A DNA stretch of 64,000 bases, taken from positions 372,001-436,000 of the forward strand of contig JAAVVG010000003.1 of the NCBI GenBank assembly GCA_012976225.1. Reading direction: 5' to 3'. The translations under genes and the position numbers were made by a program. Below the pieces are notes generated by a model that saw nothing but the letters and a program-made list of their open reading frames with translations, made no database searches and was not told where the DNA came from. This document shows, one piece after another, positions 33,855-45,469 of this stretch (the stretch's first letter is position 1; each line of letters begins with the position of its first letter). This DNA comes from Golubevia sp. BC0850. Its lineage: Eukaryota > Basidiomycota > Exobasidiomycetes > Golubeviales > Golubeviaceae.

Positions 33855-35728
33855 CTAAGCCTGAGAGAAAGCCTGACTAGCATCAGCCTTAGCTCTTCTC
33901 TCATTCTTCTCCTCTTTACTACTTTCATAAACCAAATCAGGTTTCAAACCAGCTCCAGCTTGTTCTTGAACCGAATTCAAACCTCCATTGACTTCACTGA
34001 AAGGAGCCATTCTCTTTTCTTCAAAAGATCCCATTCCACTTAGACCCCATCTTCCAAGCATTTCCTTGTCATCATCCCAACCACTTGTTGGAGTGGTTAA
34101 CATTTTATGACCAGTGAAGATAGCATTGGCTCCAGCTAGGAAGGCGAAAGCTTGTTCAGATTCTGTGAAAAGATGTCTTCCAGCTGCTAGACGAATGATG
34201 GAAGAAGGCAGAACTAGACGAGCTGTGCAGATGGTACGAAGCATGGTACGGAAATCGACGGGCTGTGGGGATCGAGAAAGGGATGGGACAGACGAGGAAG
34301 AACGAGGAGATAGAGAGGACAAGAGTCAGTGAGAATTCTGTGTTAACAGAAGAATACGTTCGAAATTTGAAACTCCTCTCGATTCTCACCTCGTTGTTTT
34401 CCATAGGAGTTCCTTCAATGGCAACCAAAGCATTGACAGGGAAACTCTCTGGGTGCTCAGGAAGTCTAGACATTTCGTAGATTAGACCAACTCGGTCTTC
34501 CTTTTCTTCTCCTAGACCCAAGATCCCTCCACTACAGACAGAGATTCCAGCATCGCGAACTGCCGATAGAGTATCGATACGATCGTCGTAAGAACGAGAG
34601 GTGACCACCTGAAGTTAGGGGAGGAAGGGGAAGAAGAAGATCAAAATCCTTACTCAAAGAAGTTGTTCAAGGATCCAATAGTAGCTCTAAGACGGGTTTG
34701 GTTATGAAGGAAGAATCTAGAATTCAGCATTGGACGAGATAGAACGAGAAGCTCACCTTTCCGTAGTACTCTCTACTGGTGTCGAGATTGTGATTGTATG
34801 CAGTTAGACCAGCGTTCTTGAGAGCAACGGCTTGTTCTGGAGTGAGCATACCGAGAGTGGTACAAACTTCCATACCCATACCTCTGTGAAATATAGAGTC
34901 GAAGAGGGCAGGAAGGAGATAAGGAGATAAGAAGTGAGTGAGAATGAGTGTTGGTTGGGTGAGTGGACTCTCAACATCTTTGACCTCATCAAGCTTTGCT
35001 GGATTGACTGTTCTTGATCTGTTCTGAAATCAATTGTGGGACACTTTCCAAGCTCTGTCGCCCTATCCAATTCAGAGTAATAGTTCTCACAACCTGACTC
35101 GATTCCACCCCCAACCAAGTAACTTCCCACCCGGCCTTCCCACTCAAAAGGATCACTGCCAATTCTCAACTCACCTAATCTCGCTAACCATTTCCAAAAT
35201 TCTATTGAAACCTCTTTTCCTTCCACCGATTTCTCTCCAAGCTGCACCCATACAGAATCTGGTAGACCCATTCTCCTTAGCCTTCCTAGCTTCAATCAAG
35301 ACGGCCTCTACTTCCTCAAGCTTTGAAGCTGTAGTTGGAGTTGTATACCTAGAAGATTGAGAACAATAGCCACAATCTTCAGAGCAACCACCTTGTTTAA
35401 TGTTCATTAAAGTACACAATTGAATTTTATCCACTGGATGATGAAGTCTGTGAACTGAAGCTGCTCTGAAAACCAAAGGTAGAAGAGGAGAGTTATAAAT
35501 CTTTGAAACTTCTTCTCTTGACCAATCATGACGAACTGTTCCATCTGGCGGAGTAACTTTGGAGGTTGAAATGGTTGTTGAAGATTGAGAATCAGTTGCA
35601 GTACGGGAGGATAAATCTGTTGGATCTACTGCTGTAGCTCTTCCTCTAATTCCTCCCAATTGGAAAGTTGAAGTTGTAGAAACACTCAATCTTAAAGATT
35701 GCCTTGAAAGTAATCGTAGCATCGTCAT
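33855..35728 (-). CDS. BIO2: Biotin synthase
   Basis: Four or more exons on the reverse strand. Biotin synthase is a mitochondrial radical-SAM enzyme that inserts sulfur into dethiobiotin. The N-terminus ([20 protein letters not shown]) is Arg/Ser/Thr-rich like a mitochondrial presequence. The radical-SAM cluster is [15 protein letters not shown] at about residues 111-125 (Cx3Cx2C). Further family segments are [76 protein letters not shown] and [18 protein letters not shown]. The tail ([16 protein letters not shown]) is longer than in bacteria, as in other fungi. The first of two nearby Met codons (35728 and 35722) is used; either is possible. It lies next to FAD1 on the same strand. Confidence 0.95.
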
Positions 35729-35967
35729 CTTTTGATCAAATGATGGAGAGGTGGTGGTGGGGGTCAAAGAGATAAGGAACTTTGCGAGAATTCCTTCTCG
35801 TTGGGGCGCGCTCTCGGGCCAGTCAGAAGCGCCAGAAAGAACAATCACGAAGAATGCGATACTGGTTATTGAATTACTTGTAAAAGATGAAAGAGATCAG
35901 GAGAAGACAGAAAAAACATGCACAGAGAAAGATCAAGAGAGGCGAGCGTTTTCAAACCCTGCGCCTC

Positions 35968-38010
35968 TCAATTGGCCGCTTCTAGCTTAGCCGTTGATTG
36001 TGTTTCCTGCGTTTGGTTCGCCTTCTTTTTGATTCTTCCAGCTCTTTCTAAATTCCCATCTTCCAACATGTAGGCAGGTTTCCAAGCTCCAACCGCAGTT
36101 CCATCCCCAACCGTCTGAGCTTGAGACGTCACGTTCTCTTTGGATTCGGATCCTTCAGGAGTAACTTCGAGTTTCAGAATTGGATTTGGTAGAGTATTGA
36201 AAGTTGATCCTAAAGAGGTGTATCTGAGAGGGTAGAGAGATTGAAGGAAGAGAGAGAGAGAATACGTTAACCTTCTATTAAGTATGATAAACATCCCCTC
36301 AAACGGTATACTCTTCTCTACTCATGTTTCCCTCCCTCGACAACCACGCTCTCAAAGCTTCCGAGGATTTTGCAACTGATACTCACCCCTCATCATAAAG
36401 AGCACAATAAGGAATCCCATCCTTCCCACCTCCAGTAGCCCCATCCCTTTTCTTTCTCCTCTCTCTTTCATCCATCGAAAGATCTTGTTCATCTTCTCCA
36501 ATTTCATCAAAGACCGAACATCTGAGAAAAGTCCAAACGTCTTGATATGACCAATCCAAGATGGGATGAACTCTCTCCACTTCTGGCCATCCTTCATCTG
36601 TTGGGGATCTAGGTTCCAGAGTTGCTGGGGTAAAAAAGGTTGAGAATTTCACACAAAGACAAATGATAAGGTTCAGCTGGCAGGTCTTTTGTAACCTATT
36701 TGAATCAGAGGAAGGGTGCATCAAATCCACTCCAACCCCCTCTGCACCCTAGACCCCTCTCAACTCACCTCCAGTAGGATCAGTCCTCCTAGTCCCAACA
36801 AAAATCGCCTTGACCTCTCTCTTACCTCTCCCTTTGCCTTTAATCCTCTCTCTCCTATCCTCATCTCTAGATCCTTTCCCCTTCCTTCTCAATTCCTCCT
36901 CATTCTCAAATTTCAAAGCTCCTCTCTTCTGCAGACTTTCCATGTGTTCTTTCAAATCCACCTTCCAGCCACCTCCATCTAGATATTCTTCCAAACCTTC
37001 TTTCATACCTCCAGGGACTGCTACAATTTCTAGGTTATAACGTTTTGGAGATGCAGAAGAGACTACGAAGTTTTCCATGGTTGGGAAGGGAGATTGACAG
37101 GTGATATAGACTGATGGAAGGAGTGGAAGAGGAGCAGATGAGGAAGAAGATATACCATTGATTGAGGGGTTCGAGGCTGAGGTAGAGTTGAGAGAAGGAT
37201 TTGATGAGGGAGGAGAAGATAAACCTGCTCGTCGACGAAGTACTGCAGCTAACATGTGAACTACTACTGTACAATCTTTCCCTCCATTGAAACTTAAAGC
37301 TGTCTTTTCGAGTCTGGAAGATCAAAAGGGAGGATAGAAGAACATCAGTGAGAGGATCTAGCTTCTAAAGAGGCAAGAGTGAGAGAACTTGGAGGAACGA
37401 TCCTCAGTCCTTCTTCAACTCTCTGGCTTCGGCTCATAATCCAAGGGCTGTGAATCTGTTGAGAGCAAATACTAGCCATTGTAACCGATTCCGAGAAGAA
37501 ATAGTTGAAAAGGCGAGGTAATGATTGAGTGGTGACTTGAAGATGACAAACCAGAGCTGTGCTTAACTACAGCTCATCATACTCAAATGACTTGTTAATC
37601 TCTCTGGAAGAAAGCTTTTACTATCATACATTTATCAGAGTAGATCAGTCCGATCATCTCTACTGGAAAGAATGACAGAGGCAGAGCTATTGCTTCCCTC
37701 TGATTCTCTTATCACCATACGTCCTCTCCTCATTCTCAACTCTCTCTATAAGTTTGTGAAGTACTTACCCTAATTCTTGTATCACTTCTTCACAAAGCCT
37801 CACACCATTCTCCACTTTTGCGGCTAAGTCTGGATATTTTGCTCTCAAGATTGGATCTTCAAAGAGGTAATAGACAGAGTCAATCGATTTTAACCAAGAT
37901 CGTGTTGGGGATTGAGTCGAGTTCATTCCATTCGAAGTAGAACTTGAAGTTGATGGTTGGAAATAATTGTCCAAGTCCGATGCTTCGTTGGAAGAACAGA
38001 ATTGACACAT
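35968..38010 (-). CDS. FAD1: FAD synthase (FMN adenylyltransferase)
   Basis: FAD synthase adenylates FMN to FAD, and eukaryotic enzymes belong to the PAPS-reductase-like fold. Exon 1 (38010-37769) opens MCQFCSSNEASDLDNYFQPS and includes VYYLFEDPILRAKYP. After a long intron, exon 2 from 37313 reads GLEKTALSFNGGKDCTVVVH, the PP-loop nucleotide site. Later come IFVGTRRTDP, then RVHPILDWSYQDVWTFLRC, and IPYCALYDEGYTSLGSTFNT, all conserved in Fad1 proteins. It ends QSTAKLEAAN. The basic stretch RRKGKGSRDEDRRERIKGKG in the middle is an insertion relative to yeast. Intron 1 is 455 bases, several times longer than most introns here. Confidence 0.92.
37554..37575. repeat. Short perfect inverted repeat in FAD1 intron 1
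   Basis: GAGCTGT and ACAGCTC form a perfect 7-bp stem with an 8-base loop near the middle of the long first intron. It could be a structured intronic element or chance. Confidence 0.5.
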
Positions 38011-38538
38011 GATGGAGTGGAGAATTCAAGGGAAAGGTGGGAAGCAATCTCCAGTCACCAGTTTACATCACCATTCTCAACTAGACAGGGTATTAGACAC
38101 TCTCAAGGAAAATTATTTCCGAGTCCTCAAAAAGCCATTTTTTATCGAGAAAGCCATTCACTTAGTCAAAGGGAAGCAAGAAGTGATGAGAGTGCGGCGT
38201 GAGTGACAAGAAACAGATCCAACGTTGAGGCGAAACGAATGGGAAAGAGGTGATTTATAACTGATGTACTGATGTTTCCAAAGAAAAGATGACAAAAGAT
38301 AGCTTTGAAGATTTCCAAGCGAAGTGCAACCCCTAGTTTTCTCTTCTCCCCGCGCCTCGGCATTGGTCCTGTTACCCCTCATCTCCTTCCCTTCCTCTGC
38401 TTAAATTTGAAAGAGAGAGACGATGACCTGAGTTGAGAAACCCCTTTCTCCTTTCGACTTTTCGCACACTGAGCAATGAGGAAACGAAAGAAGATGGTCA
38501 GATTTCTACTGCCGCCCAGAATTTCTTGGCCCATCTTT
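38011..38538. other. FAD1 upstream region
   Basis: This lies between the FAD1 start and the F-box-like remnant. I see no gene and no recognised regulatory motif. Confidence 0.4.
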
Positions 38539-38987
38539 CTACTCACAAATCTCTCTCGGTTTCAAACATCTTATCTCCAATTTTCCAGTTTCAAAGATTT
38601 TCATCTCCTTCAAAGTTCTCTTTCTAGTGATCCACATGGTTCTATGATCTAAAACAGGAATCTCTTGAACAAATACTACGTGATCCATGCATCGCCACCG
38701 ACTTTCACTTTCAATTTTAGAAACCCTCTTTCCGCCAGAAACATGGAAAGAGCACTTCTTCAACCATAACAATAGATGGATTTGATGGTTGAAAACTGTA
38801 ACGTTCTAAGCTCATAGACTCTAGCTTTGCTTTGGATTCCAACATCTGGACATTGGATAATAAGAGCTTGAAGACTTCTCATCTCTTCCATGAACCACGT
38901 CTTGATGTTTGAAATCAATTTCCTATCAGCCTCGACTTGAAAAAGGTTCCGATAGACTTTACAGCTTACTGGGAGTGATTCTTTCAT
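38539..38987 (-). pseudogene. Coding remnant, possibly F-box family
   Basis: Two overlapping reverse-strand open blocks in different frames read like one protein: ...KVYRNLFQVEADRKLISNIK...SLQALIIQCPDV..., then FHVSGGKRVSKIES...VFVQEIPVLDHRTMWITRK.... The composition is Leu/Ile and charged-residue balanced, as in the C-terminal part of the F-box genes in this window. No start or F-box was found upstream. The frame changes near 38765, consistent with a decayed gene. Family assignment is weak and rests on style and proximity to the next locus. Confidence 0.3.
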
Positions 38988-39630
38988 TCGGTCTTCGTGG
39001 ATCAGTGGGTCCCGATCCTCTTTCTTCTGAGAAGATGTGATGTTCAGATATCTGACCAGAGTTCATCAATCTTCTTCTTGCTGAATGATTCATAGAGGAC
39101 AGCTATGCTCGAGAACCTAGATGGTGAAGTTTTGAAGCAGGCAGCCAAGGTACAGCTTGTGGCTGGCTGATGACTCTTGATGTCAAAGCTATAGCTCGAA
39201 GAATCTACTATCTCTCAGTCTGTTCGAAATCAAAAGAAGGAAGGATGAGATTAAGAGGTAGAGACAAGCAAAAAACTCACCTACTCCCATCTCTATCAAC
39301 TTCTGCCCGACAGCCCGAGATCCAATTATCTCTCAGAGCTGACGATGTCTTCTGGTATGTTGTTCAGGTTCAAAGGATTTCCCTCATTCAGTCTTTTTTC
39401 GGATTGAATATTGAATTCATGTCTTTGCTCATCGTTCTGAGTGGAAGAAGCAACCAAGTGAAAAAGACCCCCTCGATCAGCAACTCATCGCGAACGCACC
39501 TCCAAGCTATATTAATGACGTTTGCTTTAGAAAGAGCTTTAGAAAGAAATTTTCTTCCTCTTCTTTCTTCTTCTTCTCCTTGACTCCCATTCGTCTTCTG
39601 GAAACTCAAACTATAGATCAATCAGTAAGA
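38988..39630. other. Divergent region between two F-box-like loci
   Basis: No firm gene. Forward and reverse frames at 39170-39621 overlap each other and have no domain. The sequence separates two head-to-head remnants. Confidence 0.35.
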
Positions 39631-41127
39631 ATGGTGGGCATCGTCAAGAAAGCGGTGACTCTAGACTCAATTCCAGAAGAAGTAGCTGACGTTATCGGTG
39701 AGTTCGCAAGGAGCTAGACCGAACTGGAAAAGGATGATATAGAAAGAGAGAAGCAAAGAAAGTGAGTTTTCTCGAAGTAACTTCCCACTTCATCAAAGAA
39801 GGATAGGGTCTCTGTTCCTTTTCGTTCTCACTTCATACTTGTACTGACTCAACGACCTCTCTCTCATACACAGGATCCGAGACTTCCATCTCTTCTCCAT
39901 CTCCTTGACATCCAAGAACGCCTCGCGCCTGTTTCGTTCTTCTCTTCTACAAAGTATCACTTTCAAGACTGATATCTTGAAGCGATCCACTCTCTCTTTA
40001 GTAAAGACAAAGAAGCCGGAAAGCTCGTCAAGTTTCTACGACTAGATGATTCCAACGAGCCTTCACAATGTACTTTTTCCGAGGAGGGTTTTCTATTTGT
40101 CTCTCTTTTTGGATCTCCACTACCCACTCTACTCACCACTAGATCCTCTGTCAAGCATGCAGGAGCGGTGAACGTAACTATGAACATAATTCTTAACCAG
40201 TTGCCGAATCTAGAAACTTTTATCAATCCTTATCCTGAGCTTCTGCAACTTCAACTGGTAATGTCCTTTCACAAAAACCTTCAGCCATTTCCTTCAATGT
40301 TGAACTCCATCAAGAGACTAGAGATCAATTCGGTTTTCAGATACGATGAGGGAATCTTGGCAAGAAACGCTGTTTGGATTTTAACCTTCTATACTAACCT
40401 TCGTCAAGCAATCTTAGCTGTTCTCATAACGTTTAAAGATTCCAAGTGGTTATCTGAATACGTAAAGATTTTTGGAGGGTTATCCAAGATCAAAGATTTA
40501 GCCATCAGATTGAATTTTCTCTTTGATTCAAAGAATCGTTCTACCTGGTGGGGTCTTCCATCCGAAGTCAAGCAAAGTTGGAAATGTGGGAGCAGAAGAT
40601 CAAAAGCAGTTCATGATTTACTTTCGGTGACTTCAGGTGAACTCAACTCACTAGAGCTTTGGACTAGTAGATCAGTCGACCGACCAGGAGACGACACTAA
40701 GGTTTACGAGGATTGTCTTAATGGACTTTACAGATCTTTCAACAGTCTTTCTCACCTTAGAATTTTTGGTCCTCAGCCCAATCCCTCAGCCCAATTCTTT
40801 CTTCAACACTGGATTTGATTTCTCTCGCTTCAGAGCCTGCAAGATTCTGACTCTCGAACACTGGGGTCTTTCAAGTTATTACAATCAGAGTCAACGTCAA
40901 TTCCCTCAAAAACTAGAGATACTTTGCCTAGTTGTTATGATTTTATGAAGAGCTTACAAAGTTTGGAGAATTATTCAGATAAGGATCAGATCCTAGCTCA
41001 ACTTTTGACTAGATTGCCTTCCAGTCTCAAGAAAGTGGCGGTACCAAAGAAATTGACCAATGCCGGTGAACAAGATGGTCAGCAAGAGAAATCATCTGAT
41101 TTAAGATTGAAAGATGAATGGGTCTGA
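39631..41127 (+). pseudogene. Decayed F-box-like gene
   Basis: The start encodes MVGIVKKAVTLDSIPEEVADVIG, the first half of an F-box. After a 170-base intron-like gap come RDFHLFSISLTSKNASRLFR (second half of an F-box), then YLEAIHSLFSKDKEAGKLVK, and a long open block NVTMNIILNQLPNLETFINP... to 40818 with leucine-rich spacing. Two more blocks follow, DFSRFRACKILTLEHWGLSS and FMKSLQSLENYSDKDQILAQ, ending KDEWV at 41127. The blocks do not join cleanly: the frame moves near 39972, again near 40805 and again near 40935, and the first intron junction is also out of phase. Intact housekeeping genes nearby argue against random sequencing error. It most likely is a young pseudogene of an F-box adaptor. 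Confidence 0.55.
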
Positions 41128-41571
41128 AATAGAGAGATTCTGAAGAAAGCAAAGCTTATTGGATTATTGGTCTGAAACTTTTGGAAAGAGGAGAGATCCG
41201 TAAGTGACTTTTTGACTCTGGCCACACTGCCTTCTCTGAATAAATTTTCTTCTGAGCTCACCCATTGTTCTTGCCCAAACCATATGATTAATAAACTCGA
41301 CATCCATCGTTAATGCTGTGCAGTACTTGTACTTCTCCCTAGTCCCTAGCTGTCCCCCTACTGCCCTACACCCCCACCCCCTTCTTCCTCCTTCCACTCC
41401 ATTGGATTTCCTCTCCCAACTTCTTTACCTGCTGAACCGGTTCCCTCTATCATTCTCTTTCGGAGGATGGTTCGACCTCCTCGGGATCTTGAATTTACCG
41501 GTCCTATAATTCTGGTACAACTCCACAACATTCTTCCTTCCTTTCACGACAACACTCCAACTTTTGCAATC
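41128..41571. other. MAPEG gene promoter
   Basis: Intergenic, with a pyrimidine-rich block (41335-41410) typical of fungal promoters. An in-frame upstream ATG at 41467 would add 35 residues to the MAPEG protein. Confidence 0.4.
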
Positions 41572-42803
41572 ATGTCAAAGCCAGTTCCTTCTTCTGCCTT
41601 CAACTTGACTCCTAGTCAATCCTTTATGGCTCCTGGTTTATCACTTCTCTACTTAGCTCCTTTGCCAATCATCTCAAGGCTTTGCGCTAAAGGTGGGATC
41701 GTCGAGAGAACCCTTCTTCCAACAGTTCTGGGAACTTTCAAGGCTGTAGGATTAGGAGAAGTCACTAAAGGTAGAATTCCAACTGCCTTGTTATTGGCCA
41801 CTTTCGTTTCGGTGAGTAACAGTTGGACGCAAGGCAAGGTGGATGGTTGAGGTTCAGAAGTTCGGGGACATGGAAACTGTACAAGTAGCCTCGAGGGGGA
41901 GCGAGAGGAAGACGAGGATCAGTCAGAATTTGGAAGAGATAGTTCTTGTGATCTAGAGATAAATTCCAGGAAAGAAGAGGAGGTCAAAGAAGTACGATCA
42001 GAAGAGGCAGAGTAGCCGGAAGTGGCGGGGTTGGGAAGTGGGTAACATTCACTTTGGTGAGGAGCTGATCAAGACCTCAAGAAAACAAATCAGGATTCAT
42101 ATTATATTTAAGTCCAGCAGACTGCTCGAAAACGTTCAGGTGGGAGGACGTTCAAGAGCAGAGAGAGCCTTGCCTTTCAAGCTCGCGAAGACCACAACTT
42201 CCCATTCCTCTCCCAATACTTTCTCACCGCCCCCTCTTTCTTCTCCTTCTCATCTTTCAATCTCATCCAATCTAACCCCTTCCTTTTCTCCTTCCGCCTC
42301 TTCTCCCAGACCTACATTCTCTCGGCAACAATCTCAATCGCAGGTCAAGCCTCTCACTCCGACGGATACGTCAACAAATCCCCTCGTGAACGTCGTAGAA
42401 CTTTAACTGGATACGCCTTACGTCTAACTTCAGCCAATGACAACCTTCTAGAGAACTATCCAGCAGTTCTTTCAGCTGCCGTCTTGGCTCAGGTTTTGGC
42501 GCCCAATTCATTTAACAATGAGTTGGCTTTGCTTTATTTCTTGAAGTGAGTTTGGACTTTTCGGAGAATGAGGGAAAAGGGATAGATTCCCTGAAGAGAG
42601 AACAGGGGAATCTAGGAAGAGAAATTTCTAGGAAGCGAAGGAACTTGATTCTAACCACACTTCCTTCTTCTCTTGAATCTGACAGGGGAATTCTATACCC
42701 CGTCTCATATTACGTCGAATCTTTGGACGTGGTTCGTTCTTTTGCTCACATCGCTTCGATTTCAACTGCCATGCGTATTCTTTACAAGATCGCTTTTGCT
42801 TAA
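41572..42803 (+). CDS. MAPEG-family membrane protein
   Basis: Three exons (41572-41811, 42310-42545, 42686-42803) join exactly to 197 residues. MAPEG proteins are four-helix membrane enzymes of glutathione and eicosanoid metabolism, including microsomal glutathione transferases. Seen here: GLSLLYLAPLPIISRLCAKG (helix 1), a basic loop SPRERRRTLTGYALRLTSAN, the hallmark DNLLENYPAVLSAAVLAQVL (compare E-N-x-P), ELALLYFLKGILYPVSYYVE, and a final helix DVVRSFAHIASISTAMRILY. The R-x(n)-N-x-x-E-N pattern matches the family. Intron 1 is 498 bases, the longest clean intron in the window. An in-frame ATG at 41467 exists, but starting at MSKPVPSSAFNLT places the first helix normally. GSH1 lies about 3 kb away. 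Confidence 0.8.
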
Positions 42804-43350
42804 GATTAAGATGAAGGATTCTCAGACAGTGCTTCTACTTCGGTCCTCTTGGCGCTTTGCTCTTTATCTTTACCATCTTTCGACGGTTGATTCACAAACT
42901 GGAAGTCAGTACCATTGAAATCTCTGGATTAACTTTTTTCTTTTTCTGTGATCCACTTTCTTCGTGATCGACATTAGATTCGTTTGAAAGCAGTAGCGGG
43001 CTATCGATTCACGAGGCGAATGGAACAACAATTATAAAGAAGAAAGGAAGAGGTCAAAGGAACAAAGACGCAATGTTACGATCAGGAAAACGACTCATGG
43101 TTCAGCTGAAAAGGAGAAAGAAAAAAGTAGAAGAGAAGCACGTCAATTCGAAATATCGATTTACCGTCTTAGTGTCTGGCATCGAGGTTCACCAACTATA
43201 CCTACAAAGAGTTCCGTAACCGTACGACGTCTCTTGGCGAAGTTCTGCTTCAGTTCCTTGGGTCGTGTGTCTTTGAGACATCTCTCTTCTTCGTAGTTCT
43301 TTCGGTTCTGTTTCGCTTTCACACCTGCTTCCAGGGTGAAGTTCGAAAGT
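42804..43350. other. Convergent intergenic region
   Basis: This holds the 3' ends of the MAPEG gene (+) and the DUF6534-like gene (-). No other feature is seen. Confidence 0.45.
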
Positions 43351-45139
43351 CATCCCTGAACGACCGTTTCTAGACTTCCTTCCGTGTTTGACTCATTTCG
43401 AGTCTCAACTGGATTTGTGAAGTTCAGTTGAGGCTCTGCAGGGAGAGTTGGACGGCATGAGGAGAAGAAGGATTCTCTGGCATTCAAGATCGCTAGCATT
43501 GAGAAGGTGTAAGCTGGCGTAAAGAGAAAGGATACGTCAACGATGAATCTTGAAGCGAGCGTCCTGGAGCGATAGTTCTTGGTTGTTCGGCAAAAAGGAG
43601 AGAGAGAGAGAGAGAGAGAGGATGAAGAAATAGAGGATCAGTGGAGAAAAGCGTAGACCTCTCTAATCTCTACTCACCGACAAATTCAAACCGATCTGAG
43701 TGGCTAACAGTGCAGTAGAAAATAGAGTCGCCCCGGAGAAAATGTAGCCTAGCAGCGAGATGCTTCTCTTGAGGTCAGTGGCGTTCCTTCGATTTTGTGT
43801 GAGATTGCTGATTACAGCGATTGAAATCAACACGTCTGTCGTGAGATAAGCGGCATTCGTAGCCGAATAAAGAGATAATATGGATTAGGGTTTCATGTTT
43901 GGAAGAGAGATAAAGAGACGTTGGGGTGAGTTAGTACGATAATGCAAGGAAAAAAAGAGTCGATTGCTACATTCTCTATCGACCTCCTTCCTTCCAGCAT
44001 CTCCTCTCGTCGCACTCACAGAAGGTTAGGTCTTGATCTACCGGATCTCGATCCCCAGTTGGAGGTATGAGATCGACTACGGCTGTCGCGATAGCCAGCG
44101 CAAAACCAGAAATCGATAGAAGAACAGAGGGAATGATGATAAGCCAGCGAGCTCTTGGTTGGGAAACCATCATCCTGCAAACACAGCCTGGTCAAAACAG
44201 CTGGACAAGACTTTGAGTTGGGGAAAAGAGGTTAGGGAAAAGAGGGAGGTGCCCAGTTGAGAGATTGATTCCTTGCTTTTTTGCCCTTTCACTCCGCTTC
44301 ATTTACCTCACCTCAGAACAGCTGAAAAAAGTATGACAGAAAGGTCATGCTGAAGGGCTATCTCCCTGCTCTTTGCCAAGAAAGCCCAACTGTCGATAGC
44401 ACCAATGTAGGCCGTAAATACACTCCCGTACGCCATGTAACCCTTTGGGAGAGTGGAGAGTCATACAATAAATTCAATCAGCATATCCGCGATATACGCA
44501 TGGGGCAGGATTGGAGAATGCGTGAGAGTAAAGGGGAAAAAAGAAAGCTGAAGACCACTTGGCTGCACTGAGGTGAATTTCTCGAGCATCTGTTGATTGA
44601 ACTCTCACTGTGTTAAGACCACCACTGCAAGTACCCAGCATTTGGTTAGAGTTTTATCTCTTTTCCAGAAACGGGTTATGTACGTGATCATTTGGGCGAC
44701 GTTGAAGCGGTATGCCATGAAGGCAAGTCTGCGTAGAAGAGAAGAGAGAAGAGAGAAGAGAGAAGGAGAAGATGTTCAATTTTTTTTTGCCTTCCAAGTT
44801 AAGGATGTCTAAGCCTATGGATTGAAGGAAGGTAATTACGGACGTGGTGACGAATAGAGTTGCCTCGTAATCAACCCTCGCAGCTGCAACAAGAAAAGCC
44901 TCAGAAATGGTGCATATCTGAAGGACCAAGTCGGTAAACGTAGTCTTCCCCCATATTTGTGAGTTTCTTGATGCTTGATGTGTCTGGGATGAATCGATGA
45001 GGCGATGAGCAAAGGGAAAGGAGGAAGAAGCAATGTCGAACTTACAATTAATCGAACACACTTCACAGACTGCGACCGCGCGGTCCTCTTTGGAATCCCC
45101 ACTTGACAGCTTCATACATACCTTTTCGATGCTTGTCAT
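43351..45139 (-). CDS. DUF6534-like multi-pass membrane protein
   Basis: Several short exons encode a polytopic membrane protein. In order: EAFLVAAARVDYEATLFVTT, then LAFMAYRFNVAQMITYITRF, TKCWVLAVVVLTQ, GYMAYGSVFTAYIGAIDSWA, ARWLIIIPSVLLSISGFALA, LYSATNAAYLTTDVLISIAV, SLLGYIFSGATLFSTALLAT, and a last exon VDVSFLFTPAYTFSMLAILN followed by AR. The AYLTTDVLI segment and the terminal SML-x-LNAR pattern match DUF6534, a basidiomycete membrane family of unknown role. The stop is TGA at 43351-43353. The start is uncertain: a short ATG exon near 45137 followed by tiny exons is one option, and one or two N-terminal helices may be missing. A (GA)n run sits in the last intron. Confidence 0.65.
43598..43621. 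repeat. GA microsatellite
   Basis: An uninterrupted (GA)n run of about 24 bases lies within the last intron of the DUF6534-like gene. Confidence 0.85.
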
Positions 45140-45469
45140 GCTTCCATTGCTTTTCTCAACATTTAATTTCGATGCTTGTTTCGAGAGTGATTTTCTCTTG
45201 AACGGTTCCTCCCTTCTTTTCGAGTCTACATAGTCCGATTGAGTCAGACCACTGGCTTTAATTTCGGTTTCTTTATGTATTAGTACAAGAGTTTAAAAAG
45301 AATAGTGAAGCGAAAAGAAGATCAAACGAAATTTAGAAAAGGAGACGAGAAATCTATTTAGTCGAGGGAAAAACGGGGACTGGACTGGAATCCAAGGTTC
45401 TCATTCTAACTACTTCGTCAGTCCCTTCAGCAACAATGACTTCTCCTATAAGCTCCATGACCCAGATAC
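45140..45469. other. Intergenic region between two reverse-strand genes
   Basis: This contains the GSH1 3' flank and the upstream region of the DUF6534-like gene. No clear element is seen; part may belong to unplaced 5' exons of that gene. Confidence 0.35.
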
